From the NCBI GenBank assembly GCA_900550385.1, contig URRZ01000048.1:1-15904 (forward strand): a DNA stretch of 15,904 nucleotides. Reading direction: 5' to 3'. The translations under genes and the position numbers were made by a program. The notes beneath the pieces were generated by a model. It saw nothing but the letters and a program-made list of their open reading frames with translations. It had not been told where the DNA came from and searched no databases. Below, piece after piece: positions 1-7,462 of the stretch (position 1 is the stretch's first letter; every line of letters starts with the position of its first letter). The stretch is from an uncultured Coriobacteriaceae bacterium. GTDB taxonomy: Bacteria; Actinomycetota; Coriobacteriia; Coriobacteriales; Eggerthellaceae.

Positions 1-16
1 GAACCCGATCGGGTTC
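1..16 (-). terminator. Perfect 16-bp palindrome at window edge, possible tRNA-Leu terminator stem
   Basis: Bases 1-16 read the same on both strands: arms GAACCC and GGGTTC around GATC. The palindrome lies 14 bases beyond the CCA end of the minus-strand tRNA-Leu, where an intrinsic terminator would be expected. Any U-tract would fall outside the window, so the call cannot be completed. It could also be the edge of another element in the neighbouring sequence. Confidence 0.35.
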
Positions 17-30
17 GCATTTCATTCGCA

Positions 31-119
31 TGGTGTCGGAGGCGGGATTTGAACCCGCACACCCGATATGTGGGCACAAGCACCTCAAGCTTGCGTGTCT
101 GCCGTTCCACCACTCCGAC
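31..119 (-). tRNA. tRNA-Leu (anticodon GAG)
   Basis: This is a class II tRNA on the minus strand. The 7-bp acceptor stem pairs GTCGGAG with CTCCGAC, followed by discriminator A and an encoded CCA (31-33). The D-arm contains TGGTGGAACGGCAGACAC, the leucine-type form. The anticodon stem is CAAGC/GCTTG with loop TTGAGGT, placing anticodon GAG at 84-86, which reads CUC and CUU codons. A long variable arm, as in tRNA-Leu, precedes a standard T-arm with GTTCAAATC. It lies downstream of secG but has its own promoter. Confidence 0.97.
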
Positions 120-122
120 ATG

Positions 123-141
123 CGTTGCTCGAAAAGCAACG
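123..141 (-). other. Hairpin in the 5' leader of the tRNA-Leu precursor
   Basis: A 7-bp inverted repeat (CGTTGCT/AGCAACG around a 5-base loop) fills the short space between the predicted transcription start (about 141) and the mature tRNA 5' end (119). It would fold in the precursor just upstream of the RNase P cleavage site. The pairing is directly visible; a role in processing is only a guess. Confidence 0.5.
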
Positions 142-147
142 TTGGCT

Positions 148-176
148 ATTCTAGCCGAAAGCCCCGTCGTTGTGAA
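148..176 (-). promoter_or_regulatory. SigA-type promoter for tRNA-Leu
   Basis: On the minus strand, a -35 box TTCACA (171-176, five of six consensus bases) is separated by exactly 17 bases from a -10 box TAGAAT (148-153, five of six). The predicted start is near 141, about 22 bases before the tRNA. Near-consensus boxes with ideal spacing directly upstream of a stable RNA gene make this the strongest promoter candidate in the window. Confidence 0.75.
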
Positions 177-211
177 CCCCTATTTCCAAGAAAAGGAGCA
201 CTTCGAGGGGT

Positions 212-227
212 GCGCTCGGAAGAGCGC
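212..227 (-). terminator. Weak hairpin after secG
   Basis: A 6-bp stem (GCGCTC/GAGCGC with a four-base loop) begins about ten bases after the secG stop codon. No U-run follows immediately; the nearest T-rich stretch, TTTTCTT, is about 16 bases further on. It may be a poor terminator, so some secG transcription could continue into tRNA-Leu. Confidence 0.3.
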
Positions 228-235
228 CTTGATCC

Positions 236-487
236 CTAGCCGATCGACCCGTGCGGGTAGATGATCATCAGCACCAGAAGCGAGACCAGGAAGATCACCG
301 CGAAGATGATGGTGATGCGGTCGAGGTTCTTCTCCACGATGCTCGTGCCGGTTTGGGACGAGTACACGGAGCTGGCGATCATCTCGGAGATGCCCGTGCC
401 CTTGCCGGAATGCAGCAGGATGAAGACGATCAGGCCGACGCCGGAGACGACCAGGAGAATCAAGAAGATGATAAGAAGCGGGCTCAA
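236..487 (-). CDS. secG: SecG, preprotein translocase subunit
   Basis: SecG is the small third subunit of the SecYEG protein-export channel in the cytoplasmic membrane and assists SecA-driven translocation. The 83-residue protein has the family size and layout: a first hydrophobic helix at about residues 4-25, a polar cytoplasmic loop with the family-typical LLHSGKGTG segment and a serine-rich stretch, and a second helix at about 57-77. The start codon is TTG. This is forced, because an in-frame TGA at 503-505 lies only five codons upstream and no ATG or GTG would keep the first helix. The purine-rich site AAGGA lies six bases before the TTG. It follows gpmI by about 190 bases and appears to have its own promoter (551-579). 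A glycolytic cluster followed by secG is a common arrangement in Gram-positive bacteria. Confidence 0.93.
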   Translation of the reverse strand: MSPLLIIFLILLVVSGVGLIVFILLHSGKGTGISEMIASSVYSSQTGTSIVEKNLDRITIIFAVIFLVSLLVLMIIYPHGSIG

Positions 488-550
488 TGCTTTTCCTTTT
501 CCTCAATGTATCTGCTTCACGTCCATGGATGCCATGAACGCAATTGCAGA

Positions 551-579
551 ATGATATCGGTTATCGCCCGCAAGCGCAA
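551..579 (-). promoter_or_regulatory. Candidate promoter for secG
   Basis: On the minus strand, a -10 box TATCAT (551-556, five of six consensus bases) lies 17 bases downstream of TTGCGC (574-579, with the TTG core of a -35). Transcription would start near 544, giving a leader of about 57 bases before the secG TTG. The good spacing and -10 support it; the -35 is weak. Confidence 0.5.
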
Positions 580-616
580 GGGAGGCTTCGGGCAATTCGC
601 ACGATCATCAGAGGCG

Positions 617-650
617 CGCCGCGAACCCGCCAAGCGGCGGATTCGCGGCG
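617..650 (-). other. Strong two-tier hairpin between gpmI and secG
   Basis: A perfect 9-bp outer stem (617-625 with 642-650, CGCCGCGAA/TTCGCGGCG) encloses a 5-bp inner stem (627-631 with 636-640) closed by a four-base loop, with one mismatch between them. It begins 30 bases after the gpmI stop codon. No U-run follows on either strand, so it is not a typical intrinsic terminator. It could protect the 3' end of the glycolytic mRNA, mark a processing site, act with Rho, or be one copy of a dispersed chromosomal repeat. Confidence 0.6.
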
Positions 651-679
651 TCTGCCACAGCGTCCCGAAGGAGACGGCC

Positions 680-2254
680 CTAACGGTCGAGCAGGCTTTC
701 GGCGTCCATCGGGCCGGACGGCCGCAGGCCGATGATCTCCAACAGCGTCGGGGCGATGTTGCACAGGGCGCCGCCCGCCTCCTTCTTCAGCGAAAGCCCC
801 TCGCCCGAATAGTCGATCAGGCAAAGCGGCACCTTGGCAGTCGTGTGCGCCGTGAAGGGCGATCCGTCGTCGGCGAGCATCCTGTCGGCGTTGCCATGGT
901 CGGCGGTGAGCAGCGCGATCCCGCCCTTCCTCTCAAGGGCCGCCAGCACCTCCCCCACGCCTCGGTCGACGGCTTCCACCGCCTCGATGGTGGCGGGTAT
1001 GGATCCCGTGTGCCCGACCATGTCGCAATTGGCGAAGTTCACGATGTAGACGTCGGCGGTATCCGCATCGATCGCCTCGGCGAGGGTGCGCGCGACCTCG
1101 GGCTCGCTCATCTGCGGCTGAAGGTCGTAGGTCTCCACCTTGGGGCTGGGGATCAGCACGCGCTGCTCCCCCTCCTTCGGCTCCTCCCTGCCGCCGTTCA
1201 GGAAGAAGGTCACATGTGCGTACTTCTCGGTTTCGGCGATATGGTACTGGCGCAGGCCGGAGGCGGCGAGGACGTCGGCCAGCACCTCCTCGGGGAACTC
1301 CTTCGGGAAGGCCACCGGCGCGGGGATGTCCGGATCGTATTCCGTCAGGCAGACGAACGACACGACGGGAGCGTCCCCCCTGTCGAAGCCGTCGAAGCCC
1401 TCCTCCGTGAACGCGCGGCTGAGCTCGCGGGCGCGGTCGGGCCGGAAGTTGAAGAACACGACCGAATCGCCCGAACGGACCCCGCGGGGATCCAGCGCCG
1501 CAGGGACGATGTATTGGTCAACGACGCCCTCGTCGTAGGATGCCTGCATGATGGCGGGCCCGTCGGGCAGCTCCGAGAGCGGCTCGGCGTGGACGATGGC
1601 GTTCCATGCGAGGACGACGCGCTCCCAGCGGTTGTCGCGGTCCATTGCGTAGTGGCGGCCCGAAACGCTGGCGATGGAGAAACGCGAGCCCGTCGAGGAA
1701 GCGTTCAGCCCGTCGATTCTCGTCTGCAGCTCCTCCAAGAACCCCTTGCCGCTTTCGGGCAGCACATCTCGCCCGTCCATGAAGCAGTGGATGCGGACAT
1801 CGGGCACGCCCCGCTCGGCCGCCATCTCCATCAACGCGTAAAGGTGCTTGTTGTTGGAATGGACGCAGCCGTCCGAGACCAACCCCATCAGATGCAAGGC
1901 GGCATCGGGCGCTTTCGCCGCGTCGAACACTTCGACGAGCACGCGGTTGGCGCGAAGCGATCCGTCTTCGCACGCCCGGTTGATGCGCGGGAGCTCCTGA
2001 TGGACGACGCGCCCCGCCCCGATGTTCAGATGCCCCACCTCGGAGTTGCCCATCTGCCCAGCGGGAAGGCCCACCGCCTCGCCGGAAGCCTCCAAAGAAA
2101 CGGTGGGGTTGCCGGAGAAGATCGCATCGAGGTGCGGCTTGTTCGCCAACGAGATGGCGTTTCCGGGGCCCGGCTCGGCGAGCCCGTAGCCGTCCATGAT
2201 GATCAGGGCGACGGGAAGGCGCAGCCCGGAGCGTTCCGATTCCCCGACCGTCAT
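680..2254 (-). CDS. gpmI: 2,3-bisphosphoglycerate-independent phosphoglycerate mutase
   Basis: This cytoplasmic enzyme interconverts 3- and 2-phosphoglycerate in lower glycolysis and gluconeogenesis, using two metal ions and a phosphoserine intermediate. The 524-residue product belongs to the alkaline-phosphatase superfamily and is close to the usual length of about 510. Visible motifs are the metal-binding MDGYG at 20-24 (Asp21), the phosphorylated serine in QMGNSEVGH (Ser71), the substrate-binding FMDGRD segment, AMDRDNRW, and the C-terminal metal sites ADHGNADRM and FTAHTTAKVP. The ATG at 2254 overlaps the tpiA TGA as ATGA, indicating translational coupling. The frame is open upstream into tpiA, but the conserved N-terminus begins about 15 residues after this ATG. 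It is the last gene of the pgk-tpiA-gpmI run, followed by the hairpin at 617-650. Confidence 0.96.
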   Translation of the reverse strand: MTVGESERSGLRLPVALIIMDGYGLAEPGPGNAISLANKPHLDAIFSGNPTVSLEASGEAVGLPAGQMGNSEVGHLNIGAGRVVHQELPRINRACEDGSLRANRVLVEVFDAAKAPDAALHLMGLVSDGCVHSNNKHLYALMEMAAERGVPDVRIHCFMDGRDVLPESGKGFLEELQTRIDGLNASSTGSRFSIASVSGRHYAMDRDNRWERVVLAWNAIVHAEPLSELPDGPAIMQASYDEGVVDQYIVPAALDPRGVRSGDSVVFFNFRPDRARELSRAFTEEGFDGFDRGDAPVVSFVCLTEYDPDIPAPVAFPKEFPEEVLADVLAASGLRQYHIAETEKYAHVTFFLNGGREEPKEGEQRVLIPSPKVETYDLQPQMSEPEVARTLAEAIDADTADVYIVNFANCDMVGHTGSIPATIEAVEAVDRGVGEVLAALERKGGIALLTADHGNADRMLADDGSPFTAHTTAKVPLCLIDYSGEGLSLKKEAGGALCNIAPTLLEIIGLRPSGPMDAESLLDR

Positions 2255-3024
2255 TTCAGGCACGCTTTCACCAGGTCGATGAACGAATCGGCCTTCAGGC
2301 TGGCTCCGCCCACCAGGCCGCCGTCGATGTCGGGCTCGGCCAGCAGCGACTCGACGTTGCCCGTGTTCATGGATCCGCCGTACAGGATGCGCATCGCATC
2401 GGCGGTCTCGGCGTCGAACAGCTCCGCCAGCGCGGCGCGGATGGCCGCGCACACCGCCTGCGCCTGCTCGGGGGTGGCGGTGCGGCCGGTGCCGATGGCC
2501 CAGATGGGCTCGTAGGCGACCACGGCCTTGCGCGCCGCCTCGGGCTCCACGCCGGCGAAGGCCGCGCGCACCTGGGCGCACACGAACTCCTCGGTGGTCC
2601 CCTCGTCGCGCACCGCAAGCGACTCGCCCACGCACACGATGGGGACGATGCCGCCCTCGATGAGCGCATGGACCTTGCGGTTCACGTCCTCGTTGGTCTC
2701 GCCGAACAGCGTGCGGCGCTCGGAGTGGCCCACGATGCAGTAGTCGCAGCCGATCTCCTTGAGCATGGGCACCGAGATCTCGCCCGTGTAGGCGCCGGAG
2801 GCCTCCCAGTACACGTTCTGGGCGCCCACGCCCACCTCGATCTTGTCGAAATCGAGCACCGTGATCGCCGGCTTCAGGTCGACGAACGGCGGGCAGATGA
2901 CCGCGTCCATGCGGTCGGCCCAGTTGTTGTTGAACCGGTTGGAGATCTCCTGGGCGAGCACGACCGCCTCGCCCACGGTGTTGTTCATCTTCCAGTTGCC
3001 AGCCATCATAGGCTTACGAGCCAT
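2251..3024 (-). CDS. tpiA: Triosephosphate isomerase
   Basis: This TIM-barrel enzyme interconverts dihydroxyacetone phosphate and glyceraldehyde 3-phosphate. The 257-residue length is standard. Catalytic residues are all present: Lys12 in GNWKMN, the electrophile His100 in IVGHSERR, and the base Glu172 in the signature YEPIWAIGTG. The phosphate-binding segments ILYGGSMN and DGGLVGGASL are near the C-terminus. The start is ATG, with AAGGAG six bases upstream; this ribosome binding site overlaps the TAA stop of pgk, leaving a ten-base gap and implying co-translation. Its own stop overlaps the gpmI start by four bases. Cysteine and alanine content match the neighbours, with no sign of transfer. 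Confidence 0.97.
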   Translation of the reverse strand: MARKPMMAGNWKMNNTVGEAVVLAQEISNRFNNNWADRMDAVICPPFVDLKPAITVLDFDKIEVGVGAQNVYWEASGAYTGEISVPMLKEIGCDYCIVGHSERRTLFGETNEDVNRKVHALIEGGIVPIVCVGESLAVRDEGTTEEFVCAQVRAAFAGVEPEAARKAVVAYEPIWAIGTGRTATPEQAQAVCAAIRAALAELFDAETADAMRILYGGSMNTGNVESLLAEPDIDGGLVGGASLKADSFIDLVKACLK

Positions 3025-3034
3025 CTCGAACTCC

Positions 3035-4219
3035 TTACCTCAGAGCTTCCACGCCGGGAAGCTTCTCGCCCTGCACAAGCTCCATCGAGGCGCCGCCGCC
3101 CGTGGAGATGAACGTCATCCTGTCGGCGAGGTCGAACTTGTTCACCGCGGCCACGCTGTCTCCTCCGCCGATGATCGTGTCGGCGTCCTGGTTGTCGGCG
3201 ACCGCCTGGGCAACGGCCTTGGTGCCGGCGGCGAACGCATCCATCTCGAACACGCCCATCGGGCCGTTCCAGAACACGGTCTTGGCCTTGGCGATGGCGT
3301 CGGCGTACAGCGCGGCGGTGCCCGCACCGATATCGAGGCCCATCATGTCGTCGGGGATCGCCTCGACCGGCACGGTCTTATGGTCGGCATCCTCGGCGAA
3401 CCTGTCGGCCGCCACCACGTCGACGGGCAGGAGCAGGTCCACGCCCTTGGCCTTGGCCTTCTCGATCATCTCTGCCGCGCGCTCGCCCCAGTCCTCTTCC
3501 TTGAGCGACGTGCCGACGGAGAGACCCTTTGCCATCAGGAACGTGAAGCACATGCCGCCGCCGATGATGAGCGTGTCGCACTTGTCGATGAGCGCATCGA
3601 TCACCTTGATCTTATCGGACACCTTCGAGCCGCCCAGGATCGCGACGAACGGGCGCTTGGGCTCGTCGAGCATGCCGGTCAGCGTGGAGACCTCGCGGGT
3701 CATCAGGTAGCCGGCGTATGCGGGCAGAAGCGCCGCCACACCCGCGGTGGACGCATGGGCGCGGTGCGCCGTGCCGAAGGCGTCGTTGACGTAAACCTCG
3801 GCCAGCGCAGCCAGCTGCTTGCAGAACTCCGGATCGTTTTTCTTCTCGCGCTTATCGAAGCGCAGGTTCTCGAGCAGCAGCACGTCGCCGTCGCGCAGCG
3901 CGGCGGCCTTGGCCTGGGCGTCCTCGCCAACCGTGTCGGCAGCGAACACGACCGGCTTGCCAAGCAGCTCGGACAGGCGCAGCGCAGCCGGGCGCAGGCT
4001 GAACGCCTCTTCGAACCCGGTGCCCGCCGGACGGCCCAAGTGGCTCATCAGGATGACGCGCGCGCCGTCGCCGACGAGCTTTTCGATCGTGGGAAGCGCC
4101 GCCCGGATGCGCGTGTCGTCGGTGACGACGCCGTCTTTGACCGGCACGTTGAAGTCGACGCGCACGAGCACCTTCTTGCCCGCGAAATTCTCGTCATCAA
4201 TAGTCTTGATATCCGCCAT
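3035..4219 (-). CDS. pgk: Phosphoglycerate kinase
   Basis: The enzyme transfers a phosphate between 1,3-bisphosphoglycerate and ADP, an ATP-forming step of glycolysis that is reversible for gluconeogenesis. The 394-residue two-domain protein shows the N-terminal substrate-binding motifs RVDFNVP (20-26) and SHLGRP (59-64), then LLENLRF, the hinge-proximal FVAILGGSKVSDKI, the nucleotide-binding GGGDS (351-355) and the closing STGGGAS segment (372-378). The ATG follows AAAGGAA by seven bases. Directly before that site is a small CCCTtatAGGG inverted repeat (4231-4241), and before that the gap terminator, so almost no room remains for a dedicated promoter. pgk leads the pgk-tpiA-gpmI run. Confidence 0.97.
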   Translation of the reverse strand: MADIKTIDDENFAGKKVLVRVDFNVPVKDGVVTDDTRIRAALPTIEKLVGDGARVILMSHLGRPAGTGFEEAFSLRPAALRLSELLGKPVVFAADTVGEDAQAKAAALRDGDVLLLENLRFDKREKKNDPEFCKQLAALAEVYVNDAFGTAHRAHASTAGVAALLPAYAGYLMTREVSTLTGMLDEPKRPFVAILGGSKVSDKIKVIDALIDKCDTLIIGGGMCFTFLMAKGLSVGTSLKEEDWGERAAEMIEKAKAKGVDLLLPVDVVAADRFAEDADHKTVPVEAIPDDMMGLDIGAGTAALYADAIAKAKTVFWNGPMGVFEMDAFAAGTKAVAQAVADNQDADTIIGGGDSVAAVNKFDLADRMTFISTGGGASMELVQGEKLPGVEALR

Positions 4220-4230
4220 GTCGTTCCTTT

Positions 4231-4241
4231 CCCTATAAGGG
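4231..4241 (-). other. Small inverted repeat next to the pgk ribosome binding site
   Basis: The sequence is CCCT-3 bases-AGGG, immediately upstream of the AAAGGAA site of pgk and immediately downstream of the gap terminator. In RNA it would be a four-bp, three-base-loop hairpin of low stability. The TTATAG core also loosely resembles a -10 box, but no partner -35 is present. A role is uncertain. Confidence 0.3.
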
Positions 4242-4272
4242 AAAACCCAGCCCGAAAGGCGAGCTGGGTTTT
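4242..4272 (-). terminator. Intrinsic terminator after gap (symmetrical)
   Basis: A perfect 10-bp stem (4242-4251 with 4263-4272, AAAACCCAGC/GCTGGGTTTT) encloses an inner CC/GG pair capped by a GAAA-type loop. On the minus strand the stem ends in TTTT directly after the GC-rich part, the classic intrinsic form; by symmetry it could also stop plus-strand transcription. It starts 22 bases after the gap stop and ends 22 bases before the pgk start. Confidence 0.85.
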
Positions 4273-4294
4273 CGGATTCATTTCTTTGTGGAAG

Positions 4295-5295
<1,001 letters not shown>

Positions 5296-5322
5296 GCGGA
5301 GCTCCTTTCGTCCACGTAAAGC

Positions 5323-5341
5323 TTCCGCTCTCTTAGCGGAA
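5323..5341 (-). other. Hairpin in the gap leader
   Basis: A 7-bp stem (TTCCGCT/AGCGGAA, five-base loop) lies about 28 bases upstream of the gap start, between the whiA terminator and the gap ribosome binding site. It could be a stabilising mRNA leader hairpin or a regulator-binding dyad. No convincing -35/-10 pair was found in the roughly 70 bases available; TAGACT at 5357-5362 is only a partial -10 match. Confidence 0.4.
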
Positions 5342-5366
5342 TTGCCTTCTGCCGTTAGTCTACCGC

Positions 5367-5397
5367 AAAACGTCCCGGCACGGCCCCGCCGCGCCGG
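5367..5397 (-). terminator. Intrinsic terminator of the uvrC-whiA operon
   Basis: A 9-bp GC-rich stem (5389-5397 with 5375-5383, one G-U pair) with a five-base loop is followed on the minus strand by GGACG and TTTT (5367-5370). It starts about 19 bases after the whiA stop and separates this operon from gap. The four-base gap before the T-run makes it slightly less than ideal. Confidence 0.75.
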
Positions 5398-5416
5398 TAA
5401 TGCCCGTGGATGGGGG

Positions 5417-6349
5417 CTATTTCCCGCCGACCTCGCGCGCGAGCTGCTCTATGCGCCGAACGCGGTGGTACACCGCCGATTTCGACAGGGGCGGCGAGGC
5501 CATCTGCCCGAGCTCCTTCAAGGACGCGTTGGGATTCGCCACGCGCAGCTGGATGAATTCCTGCAAGGCGGACGGAAGGGACTCCATGCTCCGCGCGTTC
5601 AGGACGGTCCGGATCGCCAGCATCTGGTCCACCGCGGCGCCGGATGCCTTCGCCTGGTTCGCCACCTCGGCGTTGATCGAGCGGTTCACCTCGTTGCGGA
5701 CGCTTTTGATGACGCGCTCGTTCTCCATCGCGAGCGCCGCCTTGTGGGCGCCCGCATACGCGAGGAACTCCATGATCGCCGCGCCGCTTTTCAGGTAGAC
5801 CATGTACGAGCTGCGCCGCTGCATGATGCGCGCGACGATGCCCTTGCGCGCCATCAGCTCCACGAGGCCCTGAGCCATCGCCTCGGTCTCGACGGTGATC
5901 TCGAAATGGAAATCGCCCCGCGGGTTCGACACGAAGCCGCTGCCAAGGAACGCCCCGCGGAGGTAGGCGGCCGCGCAGCACTGCTTCTCCACCAAGGCCG
6001 GGCGGATGCCGGGCTCGAGGCCTTCCTCGGACAGCACGCCCATGTCGATGAGCGCCTCGCGGAGGTTGGGCTGCGCGGGGACGTTGATCAGGTAGTTCGG
6101 GGTCTGGTGCAGGACGCTGCGCCTGACGGTCAGGTCGGTCTTGAGGTTGTAGAGGCTGTGCAGCTGGCCGATGACCAGCCGCGCCACCGACGGCACGTCG
6201 GTTGCCACCTCCACCCGGTAGCGCCCTTGGCCGGACAGGAACAGCGTGCCCTCTATGCGCACCAGCGCGGCGAGGGTCGCGGCATCGCAATGGGAGCAGA
6301 CGGGCGGCACGTGGGCCAGCTCATCCTTCACTTCCGACGTGAACGACAT
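5417..6349 (-). CDS. whiA: WhiA, LAGLIDADG-fold transcriptional regulator
   Basis: WhiA is a DNA-binding regulator. In Streptomyces it controls sporulation septation; in other Gram-positive bacteria it affects cell division and chromosome segregation. The 310-residue protein has an N-terminal domain related to homing endonucleases, with the degenerate LAGLIDADG segment AAYLRGAFLGSGFV (about 127-140), and a C-terminal helix-turn-helix domain containing SLKELGQM and PPLSKSAVYHRVRRIE (about 276-301). The endonuclease catalytic acids are absent, as usual for WhiA. The start is ATG 6349, because the conserved MSFTSEVKDEL N-terminus begins there. It overlaps the end of yvcK by 22 bases and has only a weak ribosome site (AAGGG), implying coupling. 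It is the last gene of the operon, followed by the terminator at 5367-5397. Confidence 0.96.
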   Translation of the reverse strand: MSFTSEVKDELAHVPPVCSHCDAATLAALVRIEGTLFLSGQGRYRVEVATDVPSVARLVIGQLHSLYNLKTDLTVRRSVLHQTPNYLINVPAQPNLREALIDMGVLSEEGLEPGIRPALVEKQCCAAAYLRGAFLGSGFVSNPRGDFHFEITVETEAMAQGLVELMARKGIVARIMQRRSSYMVYLKSGAAIMEFLAYAGAHKAALAMENERVIKSVRNEVNRSINAEVANQAKASGAAVDQMLAIRTVLNARSMESLPSALQEFIQLRVANPNASLKELGQMASPPLSKSAVYHRVRRIEQLAREVGGK

Positions 6350-7458
6350 AGCTTCAACACCCTTAGGAATGCGGAGCGGAGCGCCAAGGGGTCGTGCCAC
6401 GTCGGGCGCTCCGGGTCGACGAGGTTGCGGGGGATCACGACGGTGCCCTGCTCCTGGATGGCGCGCGCGTCCTGATACGTGATGGTCACGGGCCTGATGC
6501 GCTGGTCGTCGGGGTCCGCGCCGCGCATCCATTCCCCCGAGCGGTCGTTGACGGCCGCGGCGAAGGCCTCGTCGGTGAGCCCCTTCAGGGAAAGGTCGTG
6601 CGGGACGTGGACCAGCATGTAGTCGACGAGGCCGCGCATCCCGTGGTCGCACAGCGCCTCGTAGTGCTCGCGCGCCGTCAGCCCCCAGGTCTCACCCTGC
6701 ATGTCGGCGAGCGAGCAGACGAACACGGCGGCGCCCCGCGAGGCGCGTATGGCGTCGATGACGCCGGGGACCAGCAGGTTGGGGATGATGGAGGTGAACA
6801 GCGACCCCGGGCCGAGGACGATCAGATCGGCTTCGCGGATGGCCTGAAGCGCGGGGGGATACGCCTCGATGCGCCGTCCGCGCAGCCTCACCTGCTCGAG
6901 GGCGGTGCGGCTGTGGCACGCGACGGCCTGCCCCTCCAGCACGCGCCCATCCCGGGTGCGGGCCTCCAGCGTCACGCGGTCCAGCGTCGAGGGGAACACG
7001 TGCCCGCGCGCGTTCAGGAGCCGCTCGCAGATGCTTATCGCCTCGGGGAACGACCCGGTGGCGTCCTCGAGCGCCGAGAGCATGAGGTTGCCCAGCGTGT
7101 GGTTCCTCGCGAACGTGAAGCGGTATTTGAACGCGGCGGTCAGCGGGTCGGAGGGATCCGCCGCCATCGCCGCGATGCACTTCCTGATGTCGCCCGGGGG
7201 CGTCACGTCGGCCTCTTCGCGCAGTATCCCGGTGGAGCCCCCGTCATCCGCCATGGCGACGACGGCGCTGGTCTCGGCGCCGAAGCTCAGCAGCGTGCGG
7301 ATGGAAACCGGCGCCCCCGTGCCGCCCCCGATGACGACCGCCCGGACGCGGCCTTCGGGAAGCTCGCTGGCGTCGGCGGCGCCGAGGGCGGCGAACGCGG
7401 CCGTGGCGGAGGAGTCGTGGACGAAGGGGGCGTCTGTCGGGCTGGGGACGAATTCCAT
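6328..7458 (-). CDS. yvcK: YvcK/CofD-like UDP-sugar-binding protein
   Basis: YvcK proteins belong to the CofD-like family. They bind UDP-GlcNAc and are needed for cell shape and for growth on gluconeogenic carbon sources in Bacillus, Listeria and mycobacteria. The 376-residue protein shows VVIGGGTG (41-48), the MADDGGSTGILR loop (69-80), PPGDIRKC (87-94), GNLMLSALE, and the LIVLGPGSLFTSIIPNLL segment. It has an N-terminal extension of about 38 alanine-rich residues before the Rossmann-like core; no in-frame start codon lies nearer to the core. The ATG is four bases after the rapZ stop and the C-terminus overlaps whiA. A CofD-type transferase in coenzyme F420 synthesis is less likely, because the context is rapZ-yvcK-whiA. 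Confidence 0.94.
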   Translation of the reverse strand: MEFVPSPTDAPFVHDSSATAAFAALGAADASELPEGRVRAVVIGGGTGAPVSIRTLLSFGAETSAVVAMADDGGSTGILREEADVTPPGDIRKCIAAMAADPSDPLTAAFKYRFTFARNHTLGNLMLSALEDATGSFPEAISICERLLNARGHVFPSTLDRVTLEARTRDGRVLEGQAVACHSRTALEQVRLRGRRIEAYPPALQAIREADLIVLGPGSLFTSIIPNLLVPGVIDAIRASRGAAVFVCSLADMQGETWGLTAREHYEALCDHGMRGLVDYMLVHVPHDLSLKGLTDEAFAAAVNDRSGEWMRGADPDDQRIRPVTITYQDARAIQEQGTVVIPRNLVDPERPTWHDPLALRSAFLRVLKLCRSRRK

Positions 7459-7462
7459 GGCG

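Noticed and set aside
503..535. Ten-codon leader peptide before secG (ATG 535 to TGA 503)
   Set aside because: It has no ribosome binding site and no run of regulatory codons; its stop is simply the in-frame TGA that defines the secG start.
251..2515. A 754-codon plus-strand open frame opposite secG, gpmI and tpiA
   Set aside because: It is histidine-, arginine- and aspartate-rich, shows no motif, and crosses three well-supported genes and two intergenic signals. This is typical of antisense frames in high-GC DNA.
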